Below the pieces are notes generated by a model that was not told where the DNA came from, ran no database searches, and saw only the letters and a list, made by a program, of their open reading frames with translations. Of a stretch of 64,000 nt of DNA, positions 1 to 7,243 are shown one piece after another. Source of the stretch: AA29 sp041481445 (GTDB lineage: Bacteria; Acidobacteriota; Vicinamibacteria; Fen-336); contig JBGPBV010000019.1 in assembly GCA_041481445.1 (NCBI GenBank), positions 1-64,000 of the forward strand, read 5' to 3'. Position 1 is the first letter of the stretch, and every line of letters begins with the position of its first letter. The translations under genes were made by a program, and so were the position numbers.

Positions 1-215
1 AGGGTGATCGTCCCCTCGTGGTAGGCCGAGGTGACGTCCTTGGCGGTAGTGCCGGGGATCTGGGTCGTGGCCGGCGCCGGCGCTGGGCCGGGCGCCACGG
101 TGGCCTCGGGCGTCGGCGAGGGCGCGGGCTTGGTCGGAGCCTTGTCGTCCGCCCGGGCCGCGGCCAGGCTGCCGGCCAGGACGAGGGAGAGGACGGAGAT
201 GCTCATGCGGTTCAT
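1..215 (-). CDS. Secreted/outer-membrane protein, N-terminal part only (probable partner of the decaheme cytochrome)
   Basis: Only the first 71 codons are in the window; the gene runs off the left edge. The start is the ATG at 215-213, preceded by a strong GGAGG ribosome site that overlaps the end of the decaheme cytochrome gene 7 bp upstream, so the two are co-transcribed. Residues 1-22 form a signal peptide ending in AAARA. A proline/alanine-rich linker follows (about residues 26-52), then a segment ending SAYHEGTITL that could open a beta-barrel. Inference from context: DmsE/MtrA-type decaheme cytochromes are usually encoded next to an MtrB/PioB/DmsF-type outer-membrane porin, and this is the expected place for one. 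The visible sequence is too short to confirm the family. Confidence 0.55.
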   Translation of the reverse strand, partial: MNRMSISVLSLVLAGSLAAARADDKAPTKPAPSPTPEATVAPGPAPAPATTQIPGTTAKDVTSAYHEGTIT

Positions 216-222
216 GACTTTC

Positions 223-1137
223 CTACCTCCCCAGGTAAGCGCCCGAGGGGGCGTTGGAGCCGTGGATGTTGATGTGGCAGTTCCGGCAGGAGTGCTCGAC
301 CTCGCGGTTGCTCACGCTGGCCACGGTGGCGCCGGCCGTGCTGTTGCGGGCGTCGTAGAGGGTGCCGGGGTGACGGGTGCTCAGGTGGCAGCGCTGGCAG
401 AGGAACGGCTGCTTGGCCACCAGCATCTTGTCGTGGTTCGAGCCGTGGGGGTCATGGCAGTTCAGGCAGTTCTCGCGCACGGGAGCGTGCTCCCAGAGGA
501 AGGGCCCGCGCTTCTCGGTGTGGCACTCCAGGCACTTCTCGTTGACGTAGGCGGCGCTGATCATCTTGGGGCTCGTGGAGTCGTGCGGGTCGTGGCAGCT
601 CGTGCACTCGATGCGGCCCTCGCGGATGGGGTGATGCGACGAGCGCATGGTCTTGCTGCGGATCGTCTGGTGGCAGGCGAAGCAGGTCTCGCTCTGGGTG
701 GCCAGCTTGAGCTGCGCCTTGGGCGACTTCGGCGTGTGCACGCTGTGGCAGGACGCGCAGCTCACGTTGCGGCGCTCGTGCACGCCTCCGGTGAAGTTGG
801 CCTGGTGCCCCTTGTCGTGGCACTGCAGGCAGGTGGCGTCCAGCCCCTCGGCGGCCAGCTTCTTGAGCGAAGGACCGGGGACGTTGTTCCCATCCACCTG
901 GCCGTTCATGTGCTCCACGGCCTTGGCTCCGTCATGGCAGGACACGCACCCCTGCTCGAGGGATGCGTGGGGCGTGTGCTTCATGCCGGAGGCGGCCGCG
1001 TCGTGGCAGCTCAGGCATGCCGCGGTATCGACGGCGGGCGCCGCTGGCGCCTTCGTCTCCTCGGCGGAGAGGGCCCACCCGGCGGCGGCCAGGGCGAGCA
1101 CACCCGCGATCGAAACACGTGCGGCCGTGGTTCTCAT
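223..1137 (-). CDS. DmsE/MtrA-type periplasmic decaheme cytochrome c
   Basis: 304 aa. A signal peptide (about residues 1-25, ending ALSA) is followed by exactly ten CXXCH heme motifs: CLSCH, CVSCH, CLQCH, CASCH, CFACH, CTSCH, CLECH, CLNCH, CQRCH and CRNCH. Length and heme number match the MtrA/DmsE/PioA family, which carries electrons through an outer-membrane porin to the cell surface. Many extra histidines next to the motifs could be distal heme ligands. A GGGAG ribosome site precedes the ATG. It follows the cytochrome b and BldC-like genes and directly precedes the probable porin gene. The electron acceptor (metal oxide, DMSO or another) cannot be read from the sequence. Confidence 0.9.
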   Translation of the reverse strand: MRTTAARVSIAGVLALAAAGWALSAEETKAPAAPAVDTAACLSCHDAAASGMKHTPHASLEQGCVSCHDGAKAVEHMNGQVDGNNVPGPSLKKLAAEGLDATCLQCHDKGHQANFTGGVHERRNVSCASCHSVHTPKSPKAQLKLATQSETCFACHQTIRSKTMRSSHHPIREGRIECTSCHDPHDSTSPKMISAAYVNEKCLECHTEKRGPFLWEHAPVRENCLNCHDPHGSNHDKMLVAKQPFLCQRCHLSTRHPGTLYDARNSTAGATVASVSNREVEHSCRNCHINIHGSNAPSGAYLGR

Positions 1138-1176
1138 TCACGTCTCCCGTTCAAAGATGGCGCGGCACAGGGTCCG

Positions 1177-1455
1177 TCAGGAGACGACCCGGTCGGACGC
1201 CGCGCGGTTGAGGGTCTCCCGGATGTGCTCGATCACCAGCCGCTCGAACCGATGGTGACCGCCCAGGGTGAGCCGGCAGGGCAGACGACCCTCCCGCGCC
1301 CAGCGCGTCACCGTGTTGGGCGAGACGCCCAGCAACCGCGACACCTCGGACGTGGTGAGGACGTCGGGTGGATCCATTACGGCGGTCGAAGTGTCGTCGC
1401 TAGTCTTCATGGCGCGAGTATCGGTGCCGGTTTGGTCGATATAAATGGATCGCAT
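1177..1455 (-). CDS. BldC/MerR-type small helix-turn-helix protein
   Basis: 92 aa from the ATG at 1455, only 3 bp after the stop of the cytochrome b gene. Later in-frame ATGs at 1410 (MKTSDD) and 1377 (MDPPDV) are possible and none has a clear ribosome site, so the start is uncertain. Residues about 31-80 form a single winged HTH of the BldC/excisionase type: LTTSEVSRLLGVSP, then TVTRWAREGRLP and TLGGHHRF. This family binds DNA as direct-repeat oligomers or acts as a small regulator. Its place inside a cytochrome operon suggests it controls this operon or a related one (inference). Confidence 0.75.
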   Translation of the reverse strand: MRSIYIDQTGTDTRAMKTSDDTSTAVMDPPDVLTTSEVSRLLGVSPNTVTRWAREGRLPCRLTLGGHHRFERLVIEHIRETLNRAASDRVVS

Positions 1456-1458
1456 GGC

Positions 1459-2355
1459 TCAGGCCGCTGATGCGGGCGGCTCACCGGACTCGGCCTTCTC
1501 GGCCGGTTCCGGGGCTCGGGCCCGCCGGAAAGAGCTTAGCGCACGCCAGGCCCGGCGGGCCAGGTGCCGTCCGACAATGACGAACCCCAGCCCGGGCAGG
1601 TACATGACGAGCATCGCCCCTCGGATCGGCGCCAGGAGGACGGACCACCAGGGGGAGCCGGCCAGCGGCTCCAGGGCTCGGCCCTCCATGATCCGCGCGT
1701 ACTCGAGCGGGTGCTCGTGGCGCAGCCTCTCGCGAGCGATGCGGCCGGTGAAGATGCTGCTGTCGCCGGGAAAGGCCTCGGGCGACAGGTGCGCGTTGAA
1801 GATGTGCCAGGTGACCACGACCAGGAACGCCATCAGGCCCTCGTTGCTGTGGGCCACCTTGGCCACGGGGACGAGCTGGCCGCTCACGAACGCGGTGGCG
1901 GCGAGCGGGAAGAGGAGGAGGAACCCGGTCGCGACCATGACCGCGCCTCCGAGGACGAGCCCCCAGTACTCGAACTTCTGGCGGTAGTCGAAGCGGTCGA
2001 AGACGGGCGGCTGCGCCTCCGTCCCGAGCTGGAAGCGCAGCATCGCCGCCGCGTCCTGGAAGTCCTTGCCCTCCGGCACCAGCGAAAGGCGCGCGCGGCG
2101 CCGCAGGGTGGGCCAGGCCGCCCCCCCGAGATGGACGGCGAGGAGGCACGCGAAGAGCAGCCCGGCCGCGCGGTGGAGCCAGCGCACCCGGTCGATGCCG
2201 CCCATGGCGCCGACCATGGCCTGGGCCCAGGGGTCGGGGAAGAACTTCTGGGGGAACCCGGTGAGGGCGAGCACCACGAAGAGCGACATCACCGCGACGT
2301 GCTCGACCCGGGCCCGCCGGGAGAACCTCACGACGCTGGAGGCGCTCGTGCTCAT
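1459..2355 (-). CDS. Cytochrome b (b561 / formate-dehydrogenase gamma-like) membrane subunit
   Basis: 298 aa with about five hydrophobic helices: near residues 20-42, 60-82, 130-152, 168-192 and 245-265. Histidines in the helices (EHVAV, LHRAAG, AVHLGG, AHSNEG, TWHIFNAH) can ligate two b hemes. This matches the cytochrome b561/Ni-Fe hydrogenase/FdnI cytochrome b superfamily, which exchanges electrons between quinones and periplasmic partners. Its start overlaps the stop of the nonaheme cytochrome gene (ATGA at 2352-2355). Inference: it is the quinone-linked partner of the neighbouring multiheme cytochromes. The exact subfamily is uncertain. Confidence 0.85.
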   Translation of the reverse strand: MSTSASSVVRFSRRARVEHVAVMSLFVVLALTGFPQKFFPDPWAQAMVGAMGGIDRVRWLHRAAGLLFACLLAVHLGGAAWPTLRRRARLSLVPEGKDFQDAAAMLRFQLGTEAQPPVFDRFDYRQKFEYWGLVLGGAVMVATGFLLLFPLAATAFVSGQLVPVAKVAHSNEGLMAFLVVVTWHIFNAHLSPEAFPGDSSIFTGRIARERLRHEHPLEYARIMEGRALEPLAGSPWWSVLLAPIRGAMLVMYLPGLGFVIVGRHLARRAWRALSSFRRARAPEPAEKAESGEPPASAA

Positions 2356-3398
2356 CGTGCCTTCCAGTGCCGGCGCAGGTGCAGTCCCATCTGCAGGACC
2401 AGCCCGCCGATGACGAACGGGATGAACGCGCGATAGAAGATGCGCACGCCGTACACGAGGGGCGCCTTCGTGGGGCTCGGCTCGTAATGGGAGAGCCAGG
2501 CCGCGGGAAAGGCCTCCCCCGCTCCTTCATGGCACTTGCGGCAGGTCTTCACCAGGTTCGCACGGATCACCGTCGATTCCGGGTCCTTCACGCGACGAAT
2601 GTCGTGCACGCCGTGGCAATCGACGCAGAGGGCGGTGAACCGCGCGCCGTCGGCGTGCTTGCGGCCGTGGAGGGAGGCGGTCATGCCGTGGAAGTCCGCC
2701 AGGTAGGTCTGGAGGACGTTCGGGGACATCCCGTACTTCGCGGCCAGCTTCGGGTCGCCGTGGCACTTCCCGCAGAGCTGCGGCGTCTCCAGGAGCCAGG
2801 CCCGTTGCCGGGGGTCCTTGATGTCGTGGGCGCGATGGCAATCGGTGCAGGCGGGCACGTCGGGGTTGCCGTCGAGCAGGGCCCGCCCGTGGACGCTGGC
2901 GCGGTAGGCCGCGACCACCGCGGGGTGGCACTGGGCGCAGGTCTGCGAGATGCGCGCGCGCGGACGCGCGGGGGCGGCGATGGCGTGCGCGCCGTGGCAG
3001 TCCGCGCAGAACGGAGCGCGCGTGTCGCCGGCGGCCAGGAGCTGCCAGTGGACGCCGTCGTGGGCCTTGCGGTCGTTCTCGAGGTGGCAGGTCTTGCACA
3101 CCCCGCGGAAGGCGGCGCGGAACTCCGCGCGATTGGCCGTGTTGACGGTGGGATGCGGCGGCTCCGCGAACCCGGGATGGCAGGCCGTGCAGTTGAGGGC
3201 GGAGCCGTGGACGGAGCGGGCGTAGGCGGCGGCATCCACGTGCAGGCTCTGCGTCTCTCCGCTGCCCAGGGTGATCGAGAGGTCGGGGTCCCCGTGGCAG
3301 GCCAGGCAGTCCTGGACGCCGAGGACGGCCGGCGGCGGCTCCTCCGCCCACGCCGCTCCGGTGGCGGCGAGAAGGGCGAAGGCCAGGGCCAGGCGCAT
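2352..3398 (-). CDS. Membrane-anchored nonaheme cytochrome c
   Basis: 348 aa. Signal peptide (residues 1-18, cleaved after AWA), then nine CXXCH motifs starting at Cys31: CLACH, CTACH, CKTCH, CADCH, CAQCH, CTDCH, CGKCH, CVDCH and CRKCH. Near the C-terminus there is one hydrophobic helix (about residues 320-340) followed by basic residues, so the heme domain faces the periplasm and is tethered by its tail. It belongs broadly to the cytochrome c3/NrfB-like multiheme proteins. It is 12 bp downstream of the NapC-like gene and translationally coupled to the cytochrome b gene. Likely role: wiring between the quinol-oxidising cytochromes and the decaheme conduit. Confidence 0.88.
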   Translation of the reverse strand: MRLALAFALLAATGAAWAEEPPPAVLGVQDCLACHGDPDLSITLGSGETQSLHVDAAAYARSVHGSALNCTACHPGFAEPPHPTVNTANRAEFRAAFRGVCKTCHLENDRKAHDGVHWQLLAAGDTRAPFCADCHGAHAIAAPARPRARISQTCAQCHPAVVAAYRASVHGRALLDGNPDVPACTDCHRAHDIKDPRQRAWLLETPQLCGKCHGDPKLAAKYGMSPNVLQTYLADFHGMTASLHGRKHADGARFTALCVDCHGVHDIRRVKDPESTVIRANLVKTCRKCHEGAGEAFPAAWLSHYEPSPTKAPLVYGVRIFYRAFIPFVIGGLVLQMGLHLRRHWKAR

Positions 3399-3410
3399 GC
3401 GGCCAACCCG

Positions 3411-4880
3411 CTACTTGAGCCCCAGGTCGGACAGGACCTTCGGGTTCGACTCGTCCTGGGCCAGGATCGTGTGGCAGGCGTTGCAGTCCTGCGTGATGGT
3501 CCGTCCGTCCGGCCGCTTGTGGCTGTCGTCGTGACAGCGGAAGCAGCCGAGGAAGTCCTCGTGCCCGAGGTTGTTCGGATAGGTGCCCCACTTCACCTTC
3601 ATCTCCGGGAACACGTTGCGCCGGTAGATCGCCTGCAGCTCGGTCACCGCCGTCTCGATGGCCGCGCGGTGCTCCTGGTAGACGGCCGGGTACGTCGTCC
3701 GGTAGTACCCGCCCAGGTCCTCCGCGATCCGGCGCATCGCGGTGTCCTGGTCGGGATACTCGCCCCGCAGCGTCTCCACGCCCTTCTTCTTGATGTAGGG
3801 CAGGGCGGGGCTGACCCGTCCCTCGGAGAGGGCGCGGTCCAGCGCCCGCTCCGGGAGCTCGAAGGCGTGGGTCGGCCGGTTGTGGCAGTCCATGCAGTCC
3901 ATCGGGCGCGTCTCTCCCGCCGCGAGCTGGGCCGGCGTGGGCTTGACGTCGGTGGACACGTACACGGCCGTCGCTCCGTCCGGGGCCGTCGTCGTCACCT
4001 GGGGGATGACCTGGCGGCGGCCGTCCGTGGAGACGTAGCTGATCTGCCGGACCGCATCCAGGTGGACGCCGTGGATGCCCACGGAGTCGCGGCCGTTGCG
4101 CCCACCCACCCGCAGCACGAGCACGGTGGTCGAGGCGGTGTTCGTCTCGTCGTCCGCGAACTTCGTCCGCACCAGGAACTTGTCGCCGTGGAACTTCTGC
4201 GGCCAGTGGCACTGCTCGCAGGTCTCGCGCGCGGGCCGGAGATGCTTCACCGGCGACGGGATGGGCCGGGAGTACGTGTCGAAGGTCACCGCGAAGAGCT
4301 GGCGGGTCCCCGAGAGCTTGGAGCGCACGAACCAGGAGGCGCCGGGGCCGATGTGGCACTGCACGCAGCCCACTCGCGAGTGCGGCGAGTCCGCGAAGGC
4401 GGCGTATTCCGGGGCCATGACCTTGTGGCAGGTCATGCCGCAGAACGTGGTCGAATCCATGTACTCGACCCCGCGGTAGGAGGCGGTGCCGAGGATGACG
4501 ACGTTGGTTATGGTGGCCAGGGCGACGAGGCTGAGCGCGTTCTGCACCACGGGCTGGTGGAGGTCGATGGGCGGGTACTGCGCGGGCAGCTCGCCGCGGC
4601 CACGCAGGCGCCGCCAGCGCAGGTAGATGCCCGCCGGCATCAGGATCAGGCCGGCCGCGAACAGGGCGGGCAGGGCGAGGAAGAAGACGATGCCGGCGTA
4701 CGGATGAGTGGGGCCGCCCCCGAAGGCCTCGCGCGCCCAGAACAGGATGAGGGTCGCGGCCGCGCTGGTGGTGAGCACGGCCCCGGTCAGGGTGAGGCCG
4801 TTGTGCGCGAGGTAGAAGGCCGGACGGGACCGCAGGCTCAGCCATCGGCTGAGGGGGGCCCCGACCGGGGCGTCGCTCAT
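3411..4880 (-). CDS. NapC/NirT-like hexaheme membrane cytochrome c
   Basis: 489 aa from the ATG at 4880, which overlaps the stop of the USP gene (ATGA). Three hydrophobic segments occupy about residues 25-50, 60-88 and 110-132. Five canonical heme motifs follow (CVQCH, CEQCH, CMDCH, CFRCH, CNACH). Ahead of them, at residues 147-152, is CGMTCH, a CX3CH spacing, inside FCGMTCHKVMAPEY. That context resembles the first, quinol-proximal heme of NapC/NrfH proteins, so it probably also binds heme. These proteins oxidise membrane quinol and pass electrons to periplasmic partners. The frame stays open upstream, but the ATG at 4880 fits the N-terminus and the overlap. Confidence 0.87.
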   Translation of the reverse strand: MSDAPVGAPLSRWLSLRSRPAFYLAHNGLTLTGAVLTTSAAATLILFWAREAFGGGPTHPYAGIVFFLALPALFAAGLILMPAGIYLRWRRLRGRGELPAQYPPIDLHQPVVQNALSLVALATITNVVILGTASYRGVEYMDSTTFCGMTCHKVMAPEYAAFADSPHSRVGCVQCHIGPGASWFVRSKLSGTRQLFAVTFDTYSRPIPSPVKHLRPARETCEQCHWPQKFHGDKFLVRTKFADDETNTASTTVLVLRVGGRNGRDSVGIHGVHLDAVRQISYVSTDGRRQVIPQVTTTAPDGATAVYVSTDVKPTPAQLAAGETRPMDCMDCHNRPTHAFELPERALDRALSEGRVSPALPYIKKKGVETLRGEYPDQDTAMRRIAEDLGGYYRTTYPAVYQEHRAAIETAVTELQAIYRRNVFPEMKVKWGTYPNNLGHEDFLGCFRCHDDSHKRPDGRTITQDCNACHTILAQDESNPKVLSDLGLK

Positions 4881-5767
4881 GCCACGAGCACCGGGCAGGG
4901 GGCCTGGCGGAGGACGCGCTCGGTGTGGCTCCCGAGGATGCGGTCGGAGAGGCTGTCGTGTCCGCGCGTCGCCATCACGATCAGGTCGGCGCGCTCGACG
5001 GTGGCGGTGTCGACGATGCGGTCCCAGGCCGCCCCCACGCACACCTGCGCGGTGACCGGCACCTCGGCGAAGTCGGAGCGATAGAAGTCCCACAGGGCCG
5101 CTTCCGTCGGCGCCGCCGGCGGCGGCCCCGGCGCGGCGCCCAGCGTCGACGCCCTCGGCGCCGGCACGACGTGGAGGCCGATCACCTCGGCTCCGAACGA
5201 CCGGGCGAGGAAGGCGGCGAGGGGGAAGGCCAGGCGCGAGGCCAGCGACAGGTCCGTCGGTACCAGGATCCGGCGGTAGGGCCGGGGCTCCCCCTCGCGC
5301 AGGCACAGGACGGGCGTGTGGACGCGCTGCACGACCTCCTCGGTGATGCTGCCCAGGAGGAAGTGCGGCAACCCGCGGCGGCCATGCGTCGCCATCACCG
5401 TGAGGTCCGGACGGCGGCCCCGCACCATCTCGATGACGGCGTCGCGCGCGGAGCGCACGTGCTCGACCTTGACCGAGCAGCGGGTGCGCACGCCGTCGCG
5501 CCGACGGCCGAGAAGGAGCGCCGCACGTTTTTCGGCGGCCTGCGCCAGCTCTTGCGCGACACCGAACGTAATGTCCGGAAACTCACCTTCGAACGTTTCG
5601 ACCGCATGATACACCGTCAGCTCCGCCTGGTACCACTCGGCGAGGAAACGCGCGTGCTCGAACGCGGTCTCGGACCCGGGCGAGAGGTCGGTCAGGCAGA
5701 GGACGTCACGGATGGCCATGGTCCCCGGTTCCAGCGGCGTCCAGGCTCCGGCGGTTGAAGTGCTCAT
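4877..5767 (-). CDS. Tandem-domain universal stress protein (UspA family)
   Basis: 296 aa with two Usp domains (about residues 18-150 and 155-296). Each ends with the family's nucleotide-loop pattern: ATHGRRGLPHFLLGS and ATRGHDSLSDRILGS, with alanine in place of the first glycine. A very good AGGAGG site precedes the ATG at 5767, which also overlaps the tonB stop (ATGA), so I chose this start over the ATG at 5719. It sits between tonB and the NapC-like cytochrome and is coupled to both. USPs are cytoplasmic stress or energy-state proteins that often bind ATP. The link to the respiratory operon is from position only. Confidence 0.88.
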   Translation of the reverse strand: MSTSTAGAWTPLEPGTMAIRDVLCLTDLSPGSETAFEHARFLAEWYQAELTVYHAVETFEGEFPDITFGVAQELAQAAEKRAALLLGRRRDGVRTRCSVKVEHVRSARDAVIEMVRGRRPDLTVMATHGRRGLPHFLLGSITEEVVQRVHTPVLCLREGEPRPYRRILVPTDLSLASRLAFPLAAFLARSFGAEVIGLHVVPAPRASTLGAAPGPPPAAPTEAALWDFYRSDFAEVPVTAQVCVGAAWDRIVDTATVERADLIVMATRGHDSLSDRILGSHTERVLRQAPCPVLVA

Positions 5768-6627
5768 CGCGCTCCTCCTATCGGCGGAACGCCCGCCCTG
5801 AAGGTGAACTTGACGGTGACGCTGAGGACGAACGGCGTGGGGATGCCGTTGAGGAGCAGGGGCCGGTAGACCCACTGGCGCACCGCGGACATGGCCGGCT
5901 CGTCGAAGAGCGGCTGTCCGCGCAGGATGGTCACGTCCTGCACGTGTCCGTCCGCGGACACCGTCGCCTCGAGGATGATGAGCGCGCTCAGGCGCGCCTG
6001 CTTGGCCAGCTCGGGAAACTCCGGGTCGACCCTGCGCAGGAGCTGCGGTGCCTTGAGGCTCCCGCCCACGCGCACGGCCTTCGGCGGCGGCGGCGCCTGC
6101 TGGGGCAGCCCGCCCACGATGCCGCCGACCACGCCTCCCGGCACGCCGCCTTCCACGCCCCCGGGCACCCCCCCTTCGACTCCGAGAGAGATCCCTTCCT
6201 CCGGCTTCACTTCCGCCGGCGTCTCGATCGGCGCCACGAACTTCGCGGGCTCCTCGGGATGCGGGGCCACCGGGGTCCGCGGTGCGGCGCGAACCCCGGG
6301 GGCTGGAGGCGGAGGTGGCGGCGGAGGTGGGGCGGCCACGGCGGGCGTCACGAAGAAGGCGCGGACGGCTCCGTCGGGCGCCGGGAGGATCTCTTCGAAG
6401 AAGAGCGGGACGATGATGAGGGCGACGACGAGGAGCGAGTGCATGACGATCGAGGTCGTCAGCGTCACGCTCCTCGCCCGGGCGAGCGAGTGCGCCTCCG
6501 TGAGCACGAGGCTCTCGAATCGGAATGCGGCCGGCGGCAGGCCCTCCCGGACGGCGGGCTTGCGCGACGCGGACGGCCGGCCCTCGGTCGACGGCGGCGG
6601 CGGCGGAAGCAACGTGGCGTGTGCCAT
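5764..6627 (-). CDS. tonB: TonB-family energy transducer
   Basis: 287 aa from the ATG at 6627 (AGGAG site upstream). The order is a cytoplasmic N-terminus, a single membrane helix (about residues 58-80), a proline-rich stretch that includes a run of prolines, a glycine/valine repeat (GGVPGGVEGG and variants, about residues 155-180) and a C-terminal TonB domain (LKAPQLLRRVDPEFPELAKQ, then VRQWVYRP). TonB couples the proton-motive force of the inner membrane to outer-membrane receptors. No exbB or exbD is present. It is the first gene of the cytochrome operon, which suggests that the operon also serves uptake of, or contact with, an outer-membrane substrate such as iron or heme (inference). Confidence 0.85.
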   Translation of the reverse strand: MAHATLLPPPPPSTEGRPSASRKPAVREGLPPAAFRFESLVLTEAHSLARARSVTLTTSIVMHSLLVVALIIVPLFFEEILPAPDGAVRAFFVTPAVAAPPPPPPPPPAPGVRAAPRTPVAPHPEEPAKFVAPIETPAEVKPEEGISLGVEGGVPGGVEGGVPGGVVGGIVGGLPQQAPPPPKAVRVGGSLKAPQLLRRVDPEFPELAKQARLSALIILEATVSADGHVQDVTILRGQPLFDEPAMSAVRQWVYRPLLLNGIPTPFVLSVTVKFTFRAGVPPIGGAR

Positions 6628-6652
6628 GCCTCTTTCTCCTGCACGCCGCCTA

Positions 6653-6669
6653 CAACAAGCGGCATGCCA
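6653..6669 (-). promoter_or_regulatory. Weak sigma-54-like promoter before tonB
   Basis: Read on the minus strand, TGGCAT-GCCGC-TTGTT matches the -24 element (TGGCAY) at the right spacing, but the -12 element is TTGT instead of TTGC. It lies about 26-42 bp upstream of the tonB start and 64-122 bp from the phased sites at 6733 and 6763. Plausible but weaker than the others. Confidence 0.35.
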
Positions 6670-6732
6670 GGCGCTGGCCTCGCGGAATCGGCTGGAATGC
6701 CTGGCCTTACCCCAACCGGCGGCCGGTCCGCC

Positions 6733-6775
6733 CGCAGGATTTGCGGTCGAGGCACCATGGCGCGCGCTTATTGCC
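6733..6775. promoter_or_regulatory. Pair of 13-bp phased palindromic sites (putative enhancer, UAS)
   Basis: CGCAGGATTTGCG at 6733-6745 and CGCGCTTATTGCC at 6763-6775, start to start exactly 30 bp. They lie between the divergent tonB operon and the Cys-protein/radical SAM genes. The same motif with the same 30-bp step recurs in four other intergenic regions of the window. The sites sit about 55-95 bp upstream of the strong sigma-54-like promoter at 6829. Confidence 0.6.
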
Positions 6776-6827
6776 GCGGCGAACGGCGATCGACGCGAGC
6801 GGATCGCCACTTTCGGTGCGTCGCGCG

Positions 6828-6843
6828 CGGCACCCGGTTTGCA
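6828..6843 (+). promoter_or_regulatory. Sigma-54 (-24/-12) promoter
   Basis: cGGCAC-CCGGT-TTGCA: GG at 6829-6830 and GC at 6841-6842, the invariant 12-base step, with both elements fully matching the consensus. The predicted transcript starts near 6854, leaving a leader of about 24 bases before the ATG at 6878. Confidence 0.65.
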
Positions 6844-6877
6844 CGAGCGCGACGACGACACGCAGCGGGAGGCGGCG

Positions 6878-7243
6878 ATGAGCCACGCTCATTCCGACGA
6901 GTACCGGGTCTACTGGGACGCGATCCAGCGCCGGGCGTGCGCGGTGTGTCTCGAGGCCGCGGACGACGGGACGTGCGGGCTGCCGCGCGGCCGCACCTGC
7001 GCGCTGCCCGCCCAGATCCCTTTCATCGTGTCCGCCATCCTGAGCGTCCGCAGCGAGAGCATGGACGACTACGCGGCGCCGATCGAGAAAGCCGTCTGCG
7101 CGCGCTGCCCGGAGCCGGACGCCGAGGGCCGGTGCGGGCTGCGGGTCAAGGGCGAGTGCGGCCTCTACACGTACCTCCCGCTGGTGGTGGACGCGATCGA
7201 GGAGGTCAAGGCGGCCGGCCGCGAGGTGGAGTCGCGCGCATGA
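6878..7243 (+). CDS. Small protein with two identical cysteine quartets, coupled to a radical SAM enzyme
   Basis: 121 aa; ATG after a GGGAGG site. Cysteines at residues 21, 24, 33, 41 and again at 74, 77, 86, 94 give C-x2-C-x8-C-x7-C twice with identical spacing. Each quartet is followed by a hydrophobic helix-like stretch (IPFIVSAILSV and LPLVVDAIEEV). The protein is an internal duplication of a unit of about 53 residues. The pattern suggests two zinc or iron-sulfur sites. I do not recognise the family. Its stop overlaps the start of the radical SAM gene (ATGA), so the two proteins probably act together, as partner or conceivably substrate. A sigma-54-type promoter lies just upstream. Confidence 0.8.
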   Translation: MSHAHSDEYRVYWDAIQRRACAVCLEAADDGTCGLPRGRTCALPAQIPFIVSAILSVRSESMDDYAAPIEKAVCARCPEPDAEGRCGLRVKGECGLYTYLPLVVDAIEEVKAAGREVESRA

